Source of the DNA: Ruminococcus sp. AF41-9
Lineage (GTDB): Bacteria; Bacillota; Clostridia; Lachnospirales; Lachnospiraceae
DNA length: 42,599 nt
Reading direction: 5' to 3'
NCBI RefSeq assembly: GCF_003477525.1
Contig: NZ_QUDO01000031.1
Coordinates: 1-42,599, forward strand
Made by a program: the position numbers and the translations under genes. The notes under the pieces were generated by a model. That model did not search any database. It had not been told where the DNA came from and saw only the letters and a list, made by a program, of their open reading frames with translations. Shown here in pieces: positions 28,304 through 36,932 of the stretch. The number at the start of each line of letters is the position of its first letter. Within the stretch, counting starts at the first letter, position 1.

Positions 28304-29176
28304 ATGAAAGTGTTAAAAAAATTATCTGTCTACATCCTTGCAGGATTATGTTGTCTCGGAATCGGTGCTGCTGTACAGGCTGCCGAGAAAGTCGGAAATG
28401 GAGTATATCAGCTCCAGACAAATGTGTTCGACGAGAAATTTGTCGCAGACAGTTATTCCAAAGCAGATATCACAAACGATGGCAAAGCTGATAAAATTGA
28501 GACAGAATGTACTCCGGACGAAATCGATCTGAAGGTAAATGGACAAATTGTCAGGTCCTGGCTTGCCGGACAAGTCAATGTCTCCGTTGTAGAACTTTCC
28601 AAAAAAGCGTTTCTGGAAATTACTACTTACGAAAATAACAATAAAGTCACCTGCGGTCTGTATCAGATCAAAAAGAACAAACTGACCCGTATATTTGATT
28701 ACAAAAAACTGGTTAATTTAAAACAGTATGTAAGCAATGATTTTACGACTTATGCCTATTATGACACATTTGAGGCCATGAAGACAAAGGGTGACACTGT
28801 CTATCTGAAAGGACGCATGGGAACCAAAAGCCTTGGGCAGATTTACGCCAATGGCCTTCAGCTCGTCTTTGACGACAAAACCTTTGCGTTGAAAACCAGC
28901 GCAGCACCTGCTGAAGTAACAGCAATCTCTTACAGCAAAGGTTTTTCCAAAACTTTTATCTCAGCTCAGAAGATACAGGCTTATAAAGCAGCAGCATCTT
29001 CTAAGAAGGCATTTACAATTGCAAAGAAGACAAAATTCAATATCCAGAAACTCGCTGTTGTAAAAAAGAACATTTATGTACAGATTAAAACATCCACAGG
29101 CAAAACAGGATGGATTCAGCTGACTACTTCTGACAAAAAGCTGGTTACTTCCGGCGGTGTGTCTATGGGTGGCTGA
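28304..29176 (+). CDS. Exported protein of unknown function
   Basis: A 290-residue protein with a clear signal peptide (basic MKVLKK, hydrophobic stretch, likely cleavage after AVQAA at about 27). A short Asp/Asn motif (DITNDGKADKI) at about 54-64 resembles Ca-binding loops of FG-GAP/dockerin type. The C-terminal 70 residues are Lys-rich and look like an SH3b-type domain (KTGWIQL). I do not recognise the family. A good promoter, ribosome site and terminator make it monocistronic. Confidence 0.8.
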   Translation: MKVLKKLSVYILAGLCCLGIGAAVQAAEKVGNGVYQLQTNVFDEKFVADSYSKADITNDGKADKIETECTPDEIDLKVNGQIVRSWLAGQVNVSVVELSKKAFLEITTYENNNKVTCGLYQIKKNKLTRIFDYKKLVNLKQYVSNDFTTYAYYDTFEAMKTKGDTVYLKGRMGTKSLGQIYANGLQLVFDDKTFALKTSAAPAEVTAISYSKGFSKTFISAQKIQAYKAAASSKKAFTIAKKTKFNIQKLAVVKKNIYVQIKTSTGKTGWIQLTTSDKKLVTSGGVSMGG

Positions 29177-29211
29177 TATGTGACCCTACACCCAATCACC
29201 AGATATTATTA

Positions 29212-29265
29212 AAAATGGTTTCATCTTACCCAGTCTATAAGACAAGGATAAAATGAAACCATTTT
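29212..29265. terminator. Terminator between convergent genes
   Basis: AAAATGGTTTCAT (29212-29224) pairs with ATGAAACCATTTT (29253-29265), 13 bp each. The right arm runs into ATTTATTA on the plus strand. It serves the exported-protein gene and kptA, which converge here. Confidence 0.8.
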
Positions 29266-29285
29266 ATTTATTACAAAAAACTTCT

Positions 29286-29846
29286 TCATTCCTGTTTCAC
29301 CAGATATTTTGCCGGAACTTCTTTCGTAAGCCACACATTATTTCTGGACAGAAAAAATTTATATCCATCCCTGTACATTTCCCCGGCTTTTACAATATAA
29401 AGAACCGGCCTGCCATGTCTTCTTCCAACCTTGAATGCTGTGTCTCTGTCCCATGAAAGATGTACATATAATCTGCTTTTGCGAATAAGCCCTTGTACAT
29501 CAATAGAATTCACAAACTTTTCTCCCGTTCCATGCCAGAGTTCTTCCGGAGGCTCCACTTCATCCAGTTCCACATCTACCAGAATGGAATGCCCCTGATT
29601 TGCCCGTATCAGTTCTCCTGTTTCATCAAAAGAATATCTCTGTTTCTCATCTGTTCTTACAATTTCTTCCAGAATATCCCTGTTAAACTCCCTCGTCTCT
29701 GCAATACCGGCAATCAGTTCATCCACTTCTGCCCATCCATGTTCATCAAGACTGATTCCAATGACTTCCGGTTTATGACGAAGAATAAGACTCATATATT
29801 TACTCAGAGCTTCCAGGTTTTTGTCTTTAATTGAATGTTCATCCAT
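29286..29846 (-). CDS. kptA: RNA 2'-phosphotransferase KptA/Tpt1
   Basis: Transfers a 2'-phosphate from RNA to NAD, giving ADP-ribose 1''-2''-cyclic phosphate. Family motifs are present: LSLILRHKPE-like (MSLILRHKPE), GWAEVDEL, RANQGHS, LWHGT and YVHLSWD. 186 residues is typical. GGAGGT precedes the ATG by 7 bp. In bacteria its substrate is uncertain because they lack the tRNA ligase that makes 2'-phosphates; it may act on damaged or ligated RNA. It lies beside the Septu-like genes. Confidence 0.93.
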   Translation of the reverse strand: MDEHSIKDKNLEALSKYMSLILRHKPEVIGISLDEHGWAEVDELIAGIAETREFNRDILEEIVRTDEKQRYSFDETGELIRANQGHSILVDVELDEVEPPEELWHGTGEKFVNSIDVQGLIRKSRLYVHLSWDRDTAFKVGRRHGRPVLYIVKAGEMYRDGYKFFLSRNNVWLTKEVPAKYLVKQE

Positions 29847-30093
29847 CTGTATCTACCTCCTGCCATTCTGTCATTTACTCTTTAATGATACTCAATGCAA
29901 TGCACTTGCTGTTGCTCCATCAGCGGTATCATGAAACAGAAAGTTTTTACGTCCCATCACGTATATTTTGTAAGTGCTTACTTTTGCAGTTTTCCAAATC
30001 TCAGTGGAACATATTTCCCATAGATATCAGGTCTACCATAAACTTGTAAAAGAGCACCGGGCAGAAAGTCTACCCAACCATACATAGTTGCTT

Positions 30094-30777
30094 TTAGTTT
30101 TCTGGTATGTACTTTTCTAATTCAGAATATATTCCATTATCCCATATCAGCCATCTTTTAAATGCAGTAAACGCAGAGCTGTCTTTAAGTTCTTTCTTTA
30201 TCAAAATTTCTGCATCTTCTTTCTCTTCTTCGTTTTCTGCTTCCTGATATTCTCTGACATATTCTTTAAATTCCGAGAGTTCTCTTCGCAGCTCTTTACG
30301 TATTACACGCGCTTCAAATTTCTTTTGAGGTGTGGTTCCATAGTATGCATCTTCCAGCAAAGCAATTGTATTTTCTACAGCTTCATTATCCTCAACAAGT
30401 GGTATAAATTCCAGTATTTCATCAGTTCCAAAGTAACCCTTTTTACGAAAAGCAATTAATTTTTCTACATTTTCTTTCGTGCAATCTAATATTGGTTCAT
30501 ACTTATCTAATTTGATATTGTTGCAATGTGCACAGCTCCAGAATAAATTCTGCCAGTCATATTTTAAATTCTGGTTTCCACGATAAGGAATCAAATGTTC
30601 TATCTGATATGATGTTGCAGCTTTATTCTCACAGATGTAACATTTACCGTGAAAAGCTTCTATAAGTGCAGCATTTACATTTTCTGTATTATACGTTTTT
30701 CCTGACTCACGGGCATTATGCAGGTCTGTAATAGCTAACTGCGCTTTTATTGTATCTTTTCGTTCAATTTTAATCAT
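30094..30777 (-). CDS. HNH endonuclease, PtuB-like (Septu defence)
   Basis: Likely nuclease of a Septu-type anti-phage system. The HNH core is present: CYIC at about residue 37, IEHLIPYRG, then NLFWSCAHCNNIKLD. Together they give the two Cys pairs and the catalytic His/Asn. The rest is helical and Lys/Glu-rich (EAENEEEKEDAEILIKKEL). Start at 30777 because AAGGAA precedes it and homology begins at MIKIERKD. It overlaps the upstream ATPase gene by 8 bp (ATGATTAA), a sign of translational coupling. About 227 residues. Confidence 0.85.
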   Translation of the reverse strand: MIKIERKDTIKAQLAITDLHNARESGKTYNTENVNAALIEAFHGKCYICENKAATSYQIEHLIPYRGNQNLKYDWQNLFWSCAHCNNIKLDKYEPILDCTKENVEKLIAFRKKGYFGTDEILEFIPLVEDNEAVENTIALLEDAYYGTTPQKKFEARVIRKELRRELSEFKEYVREYQEAENEEEKEDAEILIKKELKDSSAFTAFKRWLIWDNGIYSELEKYIPEN

Positions 30778-32014
30778 TTTCTTTCCTTCTTTGCTCAATG
30801 TCTCTAAACTTTTCCTTCGCATCTCTTGAAAGTTCCGGAGACAGATTTTTTAACTTTGTTCTAAGCTTCGCCCGTTCTGCGCGTTCTTCCTCTGTAATAT
30901 TTTGTTTAAAACAAAGCTTTTCATAACGTTCAAGCTGCTCTTTCAGTTCCTCTGAATAAGCATCTGCTTCAAAGTATCCTTCTGCAAGATCATCAGAAGA
31001 AAATGCTGATAAGTTATCCAGTTCGATATGCTTTTCCAAATCGTATGCTCTGGCATTTGAAATTGAGTTTAAAATATATGGAGAGTGAGTTGTGACTATA
31101 AATTGCAAATTAGGGAAAAATTCTGTCAGAAACGGAAAGATTTTTTTCTGCAATTCGATATGCAAATGTGTTTCTAATTCATCAATAAGAACTATTCCCT
31201 GACAATCATACTTACTGATTTCTTCTCCCATCAACCAGTTTTTATCCATTCTGAGAATTAAATCTGAAACAATATAAAGCACAGATGAATAACCATCTGA
31301 CAGTTCATTAAAACCGAACGGCTCTCTTCCTGCCTGCCTGATTTTAAAATTATATTTTCTGAAATCATATTCTAAACGGATAGTTTTATCGTCCAATAGC
31401 ATCTGTAATGCTGATTCAAAACGATCAAACCAGACCTGTATTTTATTTGCCGTATTATCTTCACCTTCGTTTCGGGCATACGCCTGCTGTGTTTTCAAAT
31501 GCACCATATATTTCAGTAATATATTTCCAGCATCGCTATCTATTCCATATGAATTATTCAGTTTAATATTCTCAACGCCTTGCGGTACAGAAAAATGGGC
31601 TTTCCTCTCTGCCGGAAAATATGCCGTTACAAACTTCCCGGTCTTATACGCCTTTTCAACGCCATCATAGTCATTTAGTATAACCTGAACTCCATCACCA
31701 CGTTCTTCAAGCCACCTCTTATATCGAGCATAGCTTTGTTCCGCTTCAAATCTCTGATTTTCATTTAAAGCAGAAGATATTCTCTTCTTTTCCTCATCTC
31801 TCCATTTCGGATATTTTTCAAGAAAATTTAAAAGTTCTTCTTTATTAATTACCTTTAAAAATTCTTCTATTTTTAACAGCAGCGATGTCTTTCCTGATCC
31901 ATTCTTACCAGTCAATAACAAATTCTGACGTTTCGATGGATCTAATTTTATTTTTATATCTGACAGATGATATAACTTCTCGATATTTATTTCACTGATA
32001 AAATAATCTTTCAT
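30770..32014 (-). CDS. ATPase, PtuA-like (Septu defence)
   Basis: ABC/OLD-like ATPase of the Septu kind. It has Walker A GKNGSGKT at residues 36-43, the signature LSDGYSS, Walker B GIVLIDELETHLH, and the H-loop FIVTTHSPYIL. Between them lies a long coiled-coil-like insert. Start at the ATG 32014 (AGAGGGG 9 bp upstream) and not at 32023, which would leave a 1-bp spacer. About 414 residues. In Septu, PtuA forms a complex with the HNH nuclease PtuB; here PtuB follows in an overlapping frame. OLD or Gabija can be excluded because no TOPRIM domain is present. Confidence 0.85.
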   Translation of the reverse strand: MKDYFISEINIEKLYHLSDIKIKLDPSKRQNLLLTGKNGSGKTSLLLKIEEFLKVINKEELLNFLEKYPKWRDEEKKRISSALNENQRFEAEQSYARYKRWLEERGDGVQVILNDYDGVEKAYKTGKFVTAYFPAERKAHFSVPQGVENIKLNNSYGIDSDAGNILLKYMVHLKTQQAYARNEGEDNTANKIQVWFDRFESALQMLLDDKTIRLEYDFRKYNFKIRQAGREPFGFNELSDGYSSVLYIVSDLILRMDKNWLMGEEISKYDCQGIVLIDELETHLHIELQKKIFPFLTEFFPNLQFIVTTHSPYILNSISNARAYDLEKHIELDNLSAFSSDDLAEGYFEADAYSEELKEQLERYEKLCFKQNITEEERAERAKLRTKLKNLSPELSRDAKEKFRDIEQRRKEND

Positions 32015-32091
32015 TTTATACATCCCCTCTTTCTACGCAAGATGCCAATTTTCTACATCTCTGTTCCCAGTTATACAACTTGTAAACTACA

Positions 32092-32532
32092 TCACACAGG
32101 CTCCCAAAACGTATCCGGATGTCCCGGAGCAAAGATCTCATTACAAGTCACAACTGTAACCATCTGTCTCGCTCAGGTTAATGATATTATGCGTCCATCC
32201 CGGAATCATATGAACCGCCTCAATCTTATCCCCGGAAATCTCAACCTCCACAGTCTTGCCCATATTAATATTTTTCTCCTGAATCAATCATGACCAGCCA
32301 CCACAATAAAGAGCTCCCACTTGTAGTTATGCCAATGCTGACCTTTGGTGATCCCCGGTCTACTGATATTGATGGAAATCTGTCCGCAGTCCTCTGTATG
32401 CACCAGTTCTGTAAAAGAACCTCTGTTATCCACATTCATTTTTAACGCATATTTAAACTTTTCCACCGGCAGATAGGTAAGATACAGACTGTACAGCTTC
32501 TTTGTAAAAGAACCAGCCGGCATCTTCGGCAT
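32092..32532 (-). pseudogene. C-terminal remnant of a CapF/WbjC-type sugar reductase
   Basis: The cupin-like C-terminal part of a UDP-sugar reductase of the CapF/FnlB/WbjC type, which helps make N-acetylfucosamine for capsules. Visible landmarks: LYSLYLTYLP, KMNVDNRGSFTELV, PGITKGQHWHNYKWE, WTHNIINLSE, and the ending PDTFWEPV. There is no N-terminal domain; the first part meets the truncated IS66 gene. Two frameshifts break it: one missing G at about 32289 (restores AGHGLIQEKN) and one dinucleotide missing near 32161 (restores ETDMVTVV). It is a fossil of a capsule locus, not a functional gene. Confidence 0.8.
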
Positions 32533-32536
32533 CTAT

Positions 32537-33439
32537 TAGAAAGGCTGCATCTGCCATCTTCCCCGCTGCGGAAAAGCCACATATGGGATTTTGACTGGAC
32601 CCGACGCCCCGGTTCATGCAGTACCTGCAGGGGCGTTTCGTCTGCCATTGCGAATTCCCTCTCCAGCAGTTTCCGGCGGAAGTATTCATACATCGGACGG
32701 AAAAATGCATCTGAATTGAGGATGACCCAGTTTGCCATGGTCGCCCTTGTGATGGACGCACCATACTGTTTCCAGTCTTTTTCCTGACGGCAGTATGGCA
32801 GGCTGTTGCAGAACTTCTGGTACATCACCCATGCAACTGTTCCTGCCGAAGCCATCCCATAGAGCATATGCGGTTTTCCGTCTTTTCCTTTTTTGATAAC
32901 AGGAAGATCACGTTTGCTGCATTCCGGGCATTTATAGCTGATGCTGTAGTATTCAATGACTTTCAGCTTTGCCGGTATAAAGACCAGTTCACGACGCACG
33001 AACTCTTCACCGATCTTTTCCAATGGAGCATTACAGACCGGGCAGAACCTGTCCTCTTCCGGAATATCAAGATATTCCTTTTTTACAGGCAGGCCTTTAA
33101 AACGTTCTGCATTTGCTGCGCGGGCTTTTCTCTTTTTCCCGGGAAGCTGTGCTGCCATCTCTCGGCTTCAGCGGCCGCAGGATCCTGTTCCATTTCCGCT
33201 TCATTGAAAAGGTTCAGATGTCCCGGAAGATCAGTGGAGCGTTTTTCGCTGGAAGTACCAAAAAGTTTTTTGCGGAGAAGTTCCACTTCTTCTTTCAGGT
33301 TGTCACGTTCCTGTATAAGGACTTCTTCCCGTTTATTTCCGGCATCGACAGTTGCCTGAAGAGTTTTTATTGAATTTTTCAGGTCCATGATCACGTCTTT
33401 CAGCTCTCGCAGCTGAATATCTTTGGAACTGTCTGCCAC
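32537..33439 (-). pseudogene. IS66 transposase TnpC, truncated and frameshifted
   Basis: The N-terminal part is a leucine-rich coiled coil (LKDVIMDLKNSIKTLQATV ...) followed by ELLRKKLFGTSSEKR, the IS66 N-terminal motif. The second part has the zinc-finger-like CPVCNAPL and CPECS pairs, and the catalytic-domain start (GTVAWVMYQKF, FAMADETPLQVLHEPG). It ends at HMWLFRSGEDG, so the rest of the DDE domain is lost. One A missing at the A5 run 33133-33137 separates the two frames. The start at 33439 is good. Confidence 0.85.
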
Positions 33440-33568
33440 TGTTTTTTCCTCCTGTTTTTGATATCTTTATTATATCAGAAAACAGACTGGACTGCCAGTA
33501 CAACAGGAAAACAGTGGACCTTGAAAATGCCGAAAATACAGGAAAAACGGGGCATTTTATGTGCAGTT

Positions 33569-33919
33569 TTACTGCCTTGCACAGGATGTTTTGATCGCTT
33601 TGGGCTGCTCGATATCGATGCCTGACATCAGCCAGTCGAATTCCCTCCATGTGAGGTTCCGGACTTCTGACTTATCTCTCGGCCATCGGTAAGAACCCTG
33701 GGCTGTCAGCCGCTTATAGATCATAACGATCCCATCGGGTTCTTTTAAGATGGCCTTGATCCTGTCACATTTGCGTCCACAGAAAAGGTAGAGTGCATGG
33801 TCGATCTCCATGGAAAACTGATCATGGATGATCGCACATAAGCCATCAATAGATTTACGCATGTCTGTTCTTCCACAGACGATATAAATGGCATCGACAT
33901 TTGAAATATCCGCTAACAT
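33569..33919 (-). CDS. IS66 accessory protein TnpB
   Basis: Full-length IS66 Orf2 (116 residues). Landmarks: VCGRTDMRKSIDGLCAII, LYLFCGRKCDRIKAILKEPDG, YKRLTAQGSYRWP, and LTWREFDWLMSGI. The function of TnpB in transposition is not established. Its start overlaps the end of tnpA by 7 bp. Confidence 0.95.
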   Translation of the reverse strand: MLADISNVDAIYIVCGRTDMRKSIDGLCAIIHDQFSMEIDHALYLFCGRKCDRIKAILKEPDGIVMIYKRLTAQGSYRWPRDKSEVRNLTWREFDWLMSGIDIEQPKAIKTSCARQ

Positions 33920-34329
33920 AATGGCTCCTTCAGCGCATCCAGCAGGATCTTCAGGAGCGAAGGATGGACAGTATTATTCATCCGGATCATCAGTCCTCTG
34001 GCTTTGATCTCAATCGTATGTGGATTGTCAAGGTACATAGAACGGTTATCTTTATCTGAAACCAGTTCTTCCGGAGAAGTTTCCGGTTCTATAGCGATCT
34101 GGACCACATCCTGTTTATGGGATGTGAGATCAAGGGTACTGGCTTTGCCAGCCGGTTCTGGGATCTGACAGGCCTTTTTACGCAGACGTGTGACCGCATT
34201 ATAAAAACAGCTGGGAGAGATCCCGTGTTCATTACACCATGCGGCATCAGTAAGTCCGCTCTGTCTGCACTGGATCACCAGTTCCATCCATTCATCCAGG
34301 GAACGCCCTGGGGCACGTTTACTGCTCAT
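33913..34329 (-). CDS. IS66 TnpA-type DNA-binding protein
   Basis: First gene of the element. An N-terminal helix-turn-helix is visible (DEWMELVIQCRQSGLTDAAWCNEHGISPSCFYNAVTRLRKK). The C-terminus holds IEIKARGLMIRMNN. GGAGGT lies about 7 bp before the ATG at 34329; the longer frame reaching 34401 would start in the putative end of the element. It binds DNA in the transposition complex by family analogy. Confidence 0.9.
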   Translation of the reverse strand: MSSKRAPGRSLDEWMELVIQCRQSGLTDAAWCNEHGISPSCFYNAVTRLRKKACQIPEPAGKASTLDLTSHKQDVVQIAIEPETSPEELVSDKDNRSMYLDNPHTIEIKARGLMIRMNNTVHPSLLKILLDALKEPLC

Positions 34330-34382
34330 AATGAAACCTCCAAATATAGTAACTGTCCACTTTCTATCTACGAAGTGGAGTA

Positions 34383-34545
34383 AAAAACTATTTACTATCA
34401 ATCATTATGAACTGCAAAATGGCAAATGTATAGTTACCCAAGAATTAAGCGCTTACTTTGATTATGATAAAAAAGGGAATATTGAGGGATTAAGACGTAA
34501 TGTCTTACTAAAATTCGGGTATAACAAAAAGACAAAATCCCGGTC
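34383..34545 (+). pseudogene. Possible 3' remnant of a plus-strand gene
   Basis: An open stretch with natural-looking composition (YELQNGKCIVTQELSAYF, DKKGNIEGLRRNVLLKFG) directly next to the IS66 end, ending in a hairpin at 34544-34590 with a T-rich tail (terminator-like). No start is visible; it could be a gene tail cut off by the IS66 insertion. I cannot name a family. Confidence 0.3.
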
Positions 34546-34604
34546 GTTTGCAAACCAAATCGCCTGCAAATGCCGGATTTTCAATGTTTTTTATTCCTCA
34601 TCAA

Positions 34605-34635
34605 CCCCTAAAATTTGTTTAGGGGAGATTTTTTC
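34605..34635 (+). terminator. Terminator hairpin at the caspase gene end
   Basis: CCCCTAAA (34605-34612) pairs with TTTAGGGG (34618-34625), followed by AGATTTTTTC on the plus strand. The caspase stop lies within the left arm. It may end transcription from the plus side. Confidence 0.65.
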
Positions 34636-36163
34636 GGAAGTTCACATAATTCTTTTTCTTTTTGTTTTAGCAGTTCAAGCTCTTGCTGATATCGTTTTAG
34701 TGTTGCTTTCATAAGATAATTTCTGTTTTCTTTGCTCCAGGTATCCATTGTTTTTTGTCCATAAAACAACGTAAAATCATGAATAGTAGCCGCTATTTGC
34801 TGTATAGCTTCTGACCAAGAATTACATCTCAATGGTGCACTTGGAAGATCTGTAATTTTAAAATATAAAGATATTATTTGTTTGTTCAACGTTTTTACAT
34901 TATCAACTAATTTATTTTCCGAAATAATGCCATTAGAATATTCTCTATATTGAGCAATGAATTGATTTGCGCAACCTATTATTTCGTTTAAATATTGTTT
35001 TGCTTGTTTAATATATTCTTCTTGTGGTACAGTCTGCTGGTTTAACATCCTCAATACATTATAAGAAATATGCTTTTCCACAAATATCCCATCTATTATT
35101 TCAGAATTTTTTTTATTTCCATACCAATTATTTTTATCCATTGTGTCGTCAACCCAAATAGTAATCCAAGCAAAATTACACTTTACCATATCCTGTTCAT
35201 CATATCCCATATGACAACGTATCATATTAACTGACAGACCATTTAATCGCTGTTCTTGTTCAGCATTTTTATAAACATTCGAATATTTTATATCATCAAC
35301 AATGCTTTTCGTTATTCTTACAATATCAGATTCTACAAAATGATATTTCAAAATAACCTTAGCGATATATCGTTTTTGTAAAGATTGATGAAATGGCACA
35401 ATCTCATATATAATATATTCTTCAGTATCTTTATATATGTGTTGCTTTTCATATGGCGTATACTTCCGAACAGGAAAATAAATAGTTCCTGTTATATTAG
35501 ATCTAAACACAGGATGTTGAATCTTATCACCTTTTTGATTCCATATATCTGTCATTCGAATAATAAGTTCGTTTATTTCTTCAAGGGATTTTTTCCCTTT
35601 TTTTATTATAAAATCTGCAGTTAATGCATCACATAAAAAGTGTGTATACAAGCTTATTCTATTTTCTGGTGGATAAAAAGTCGAATTCTCACTTGCTCCA
35701 CAAGAAGCCATAACTGCATATCCTGCTCCTGCAAACTCTTCAACCAATTCACTAATTCCTAATGTTTCACTTTAGGAATCATAAAATCACCTGAGCGGCA
35801 ACTATCCAAAATGATAATTTTATTTTTTGCTTTTATTTCATTTACCAACTCAATCACTTCTTGTACACGCACATTTGTTTCACTGAGTGCAAGTGTTCCA
35901 TTACTGCCATGACCAGAAAAGTAAAAAATATAAGTATCATCAGCTTCTACCAACATTGATGCTATTTTCAATTCATTAGCAAATTTACTTATATTAACTG
36001 TACCAGAACTTCCCAAGGTTCTAATATCCCGTTGCGAAACACATAATCCTTTTATCAAAGCATCCTTCACTGCTTCTATATCGTTTTTACACGCTTCTAA
36101 ATTTGGTATTCTTGGGTTATCATAATTACTTACCCCTACCAGTGTAGCTTTTACTGTTCCCAT
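34608..36163 (-). CDS. Caspase-like (peptidase C14) protease, split by a frameshift
   Basis: N-terminal caspase fold: ATLVGVSNYDNPRIPNLEAC at the start, catalytic His85 in FSGHGS and catalytic Cys122 in LDSCRSGDF. After the shift the p10-like part follows (GYAVMASCGASENS), then a long mostly helical C-terminal region of unknown kind ending in a Lys/Glu-rich coiled coil. The first frame ends at 35759. Adding one A to the A3 at 35765-35767 gives PKVKTLGISELVEEF and 518 residues. Start at 36163 (GGGGGG 5 bp upstream). Bacterial caspases act as effectors or activators in abortive-infection modules. After removing the intron, a partner gene lies about 119 bp upstream. Confidence 0.85.
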
Positions 36164-36253
36164 TTTATCCCCCCGCTTAACTTTTCTAATAACCATACAG
36201 TTACTTCTTCATTAGTCGAGTAGGTACACTCCTTACGGTCGTGCCCCCTCACA

Positions 36254-36288
36254 GAATTCCGGACGTGTGGCTTTCCCGCATCCGGCTC
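36254..36288 (-). ncRNA. Domain V of intron A
   Basis: A hairpin beginning GAGCCGGATGCGGGAAAG and closing CCGGAATTC. It has the shape of group II domain V, the catalytic heart, about 25 bp after the RT stop. Its loop (GAAA-like) and stem-bulge layout match. Confidence 0.75.
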
Positions 36289-36313
36289 TTTGCGAAACGA
36301 ATAGTTCACATTA

Positions 36314-36858
36314 TCATTCGTATATACTGACATATATCCGGGTTCTTACCAGTGGATAGCTGTTATCCAGCATATTTAGAAATTCTACCCAGTTATAGCT
36401 TTTCTTCTGGCTTCTCCGGTTCAGGCAGTAGAACAGGCTTCTTATGATGTTATATCGGAATGCCGTTATACTTTCTGTATTGTCCGTGATTCCATAGTAA
36501 TGGTAATAACAAGTTAGTATCTGGTTAAGTTTCGCAATAATCTCTTTTAATCTGCAGGTTCTCATCTTCACTAACAGAAGATTTACTTCTCTGCACTTCT
36601 TTGCAAACTTCTTCTTACTGGTTTTCCTCTTCACTCTGAATCTGCCATTCCTGCTTTTGCAACAGTAGTGTGTAAAACCCAGGAAAGTAAAAGTGCCTGG
36701 TTTCGTTCCGGCTTTTCTGCATCTTTCTTTTGCATAACGCCCGAACTCTATCAGACGGCTCTTTTCTTCCTCGAGGCTTAATCCAAAGTGTCCCATTCTA
36801 TGTTTCAGATGTTCATAGAACCACTCTGCATCCGATTTATACTGGAATGTTACCACAA
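36314..36858 (-). CDS. Intron A RT/maturase, C-terminal exon
   Basis: 3' part of the intron A RT gene, beginning at FVVTFQYKSDAEWFYEHLK, directly after the YADD motif. It continues through the maturase X domain (FTFLGFTHYCCKSRNGRFRVKRKTSKKK) to the group II RT C-terminus SYPLVRTRIYVSIYE. It joins the 5' part at 38730-39483 over intron B; together they make 433 codons in frame. No HNH domain is present. Confidence 0.85.
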
Positions 36859-36898
36859 AGTAGGTAGACCCAAGGAACCTCCCCTTGAGTCCCCATCA

Positions 36899-36932
36899 GA
36901 ACCGTACGTGAGCCTCTCGACTCATACGGCTC
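36899..36932 (-). ncRNA. Domain V of intron B
   Basis: 34 nt: GAGCCGTATGAGTCGAGAGG on the 5' side, closing CACGTACGGTTC. This is almost the canonical bacterial domain V. It overlaps the last codons of the RT frame, whose stop is at 36922. Confidence 0.9.

Larger units (their letters stand above)
32537..34399 (-). mobile_element. Truncated IS66-family element
   Basis: Three IS66 genes in standard order (tnpA, tnpB, tnpC) in one orientation. The tnpC end is lost, so the left end is missing and meets the capF remnant at about 32537. The right end lies upstream of tnpA; TTAC at about 34396-34399 could be the terminal GTAA of the opposite strand, but the inverted repeat cannot be paired without the other end. 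It must be inactive unless supplied in trans. Confidence 0.85.

Noticed and set aside
30094..32014. Gabija or OLD-nuclease system
   Set aside because: The ATPase lacks a TOPRIM domain and the partner is an HNH nuclease, not a UvrD-like helicase.
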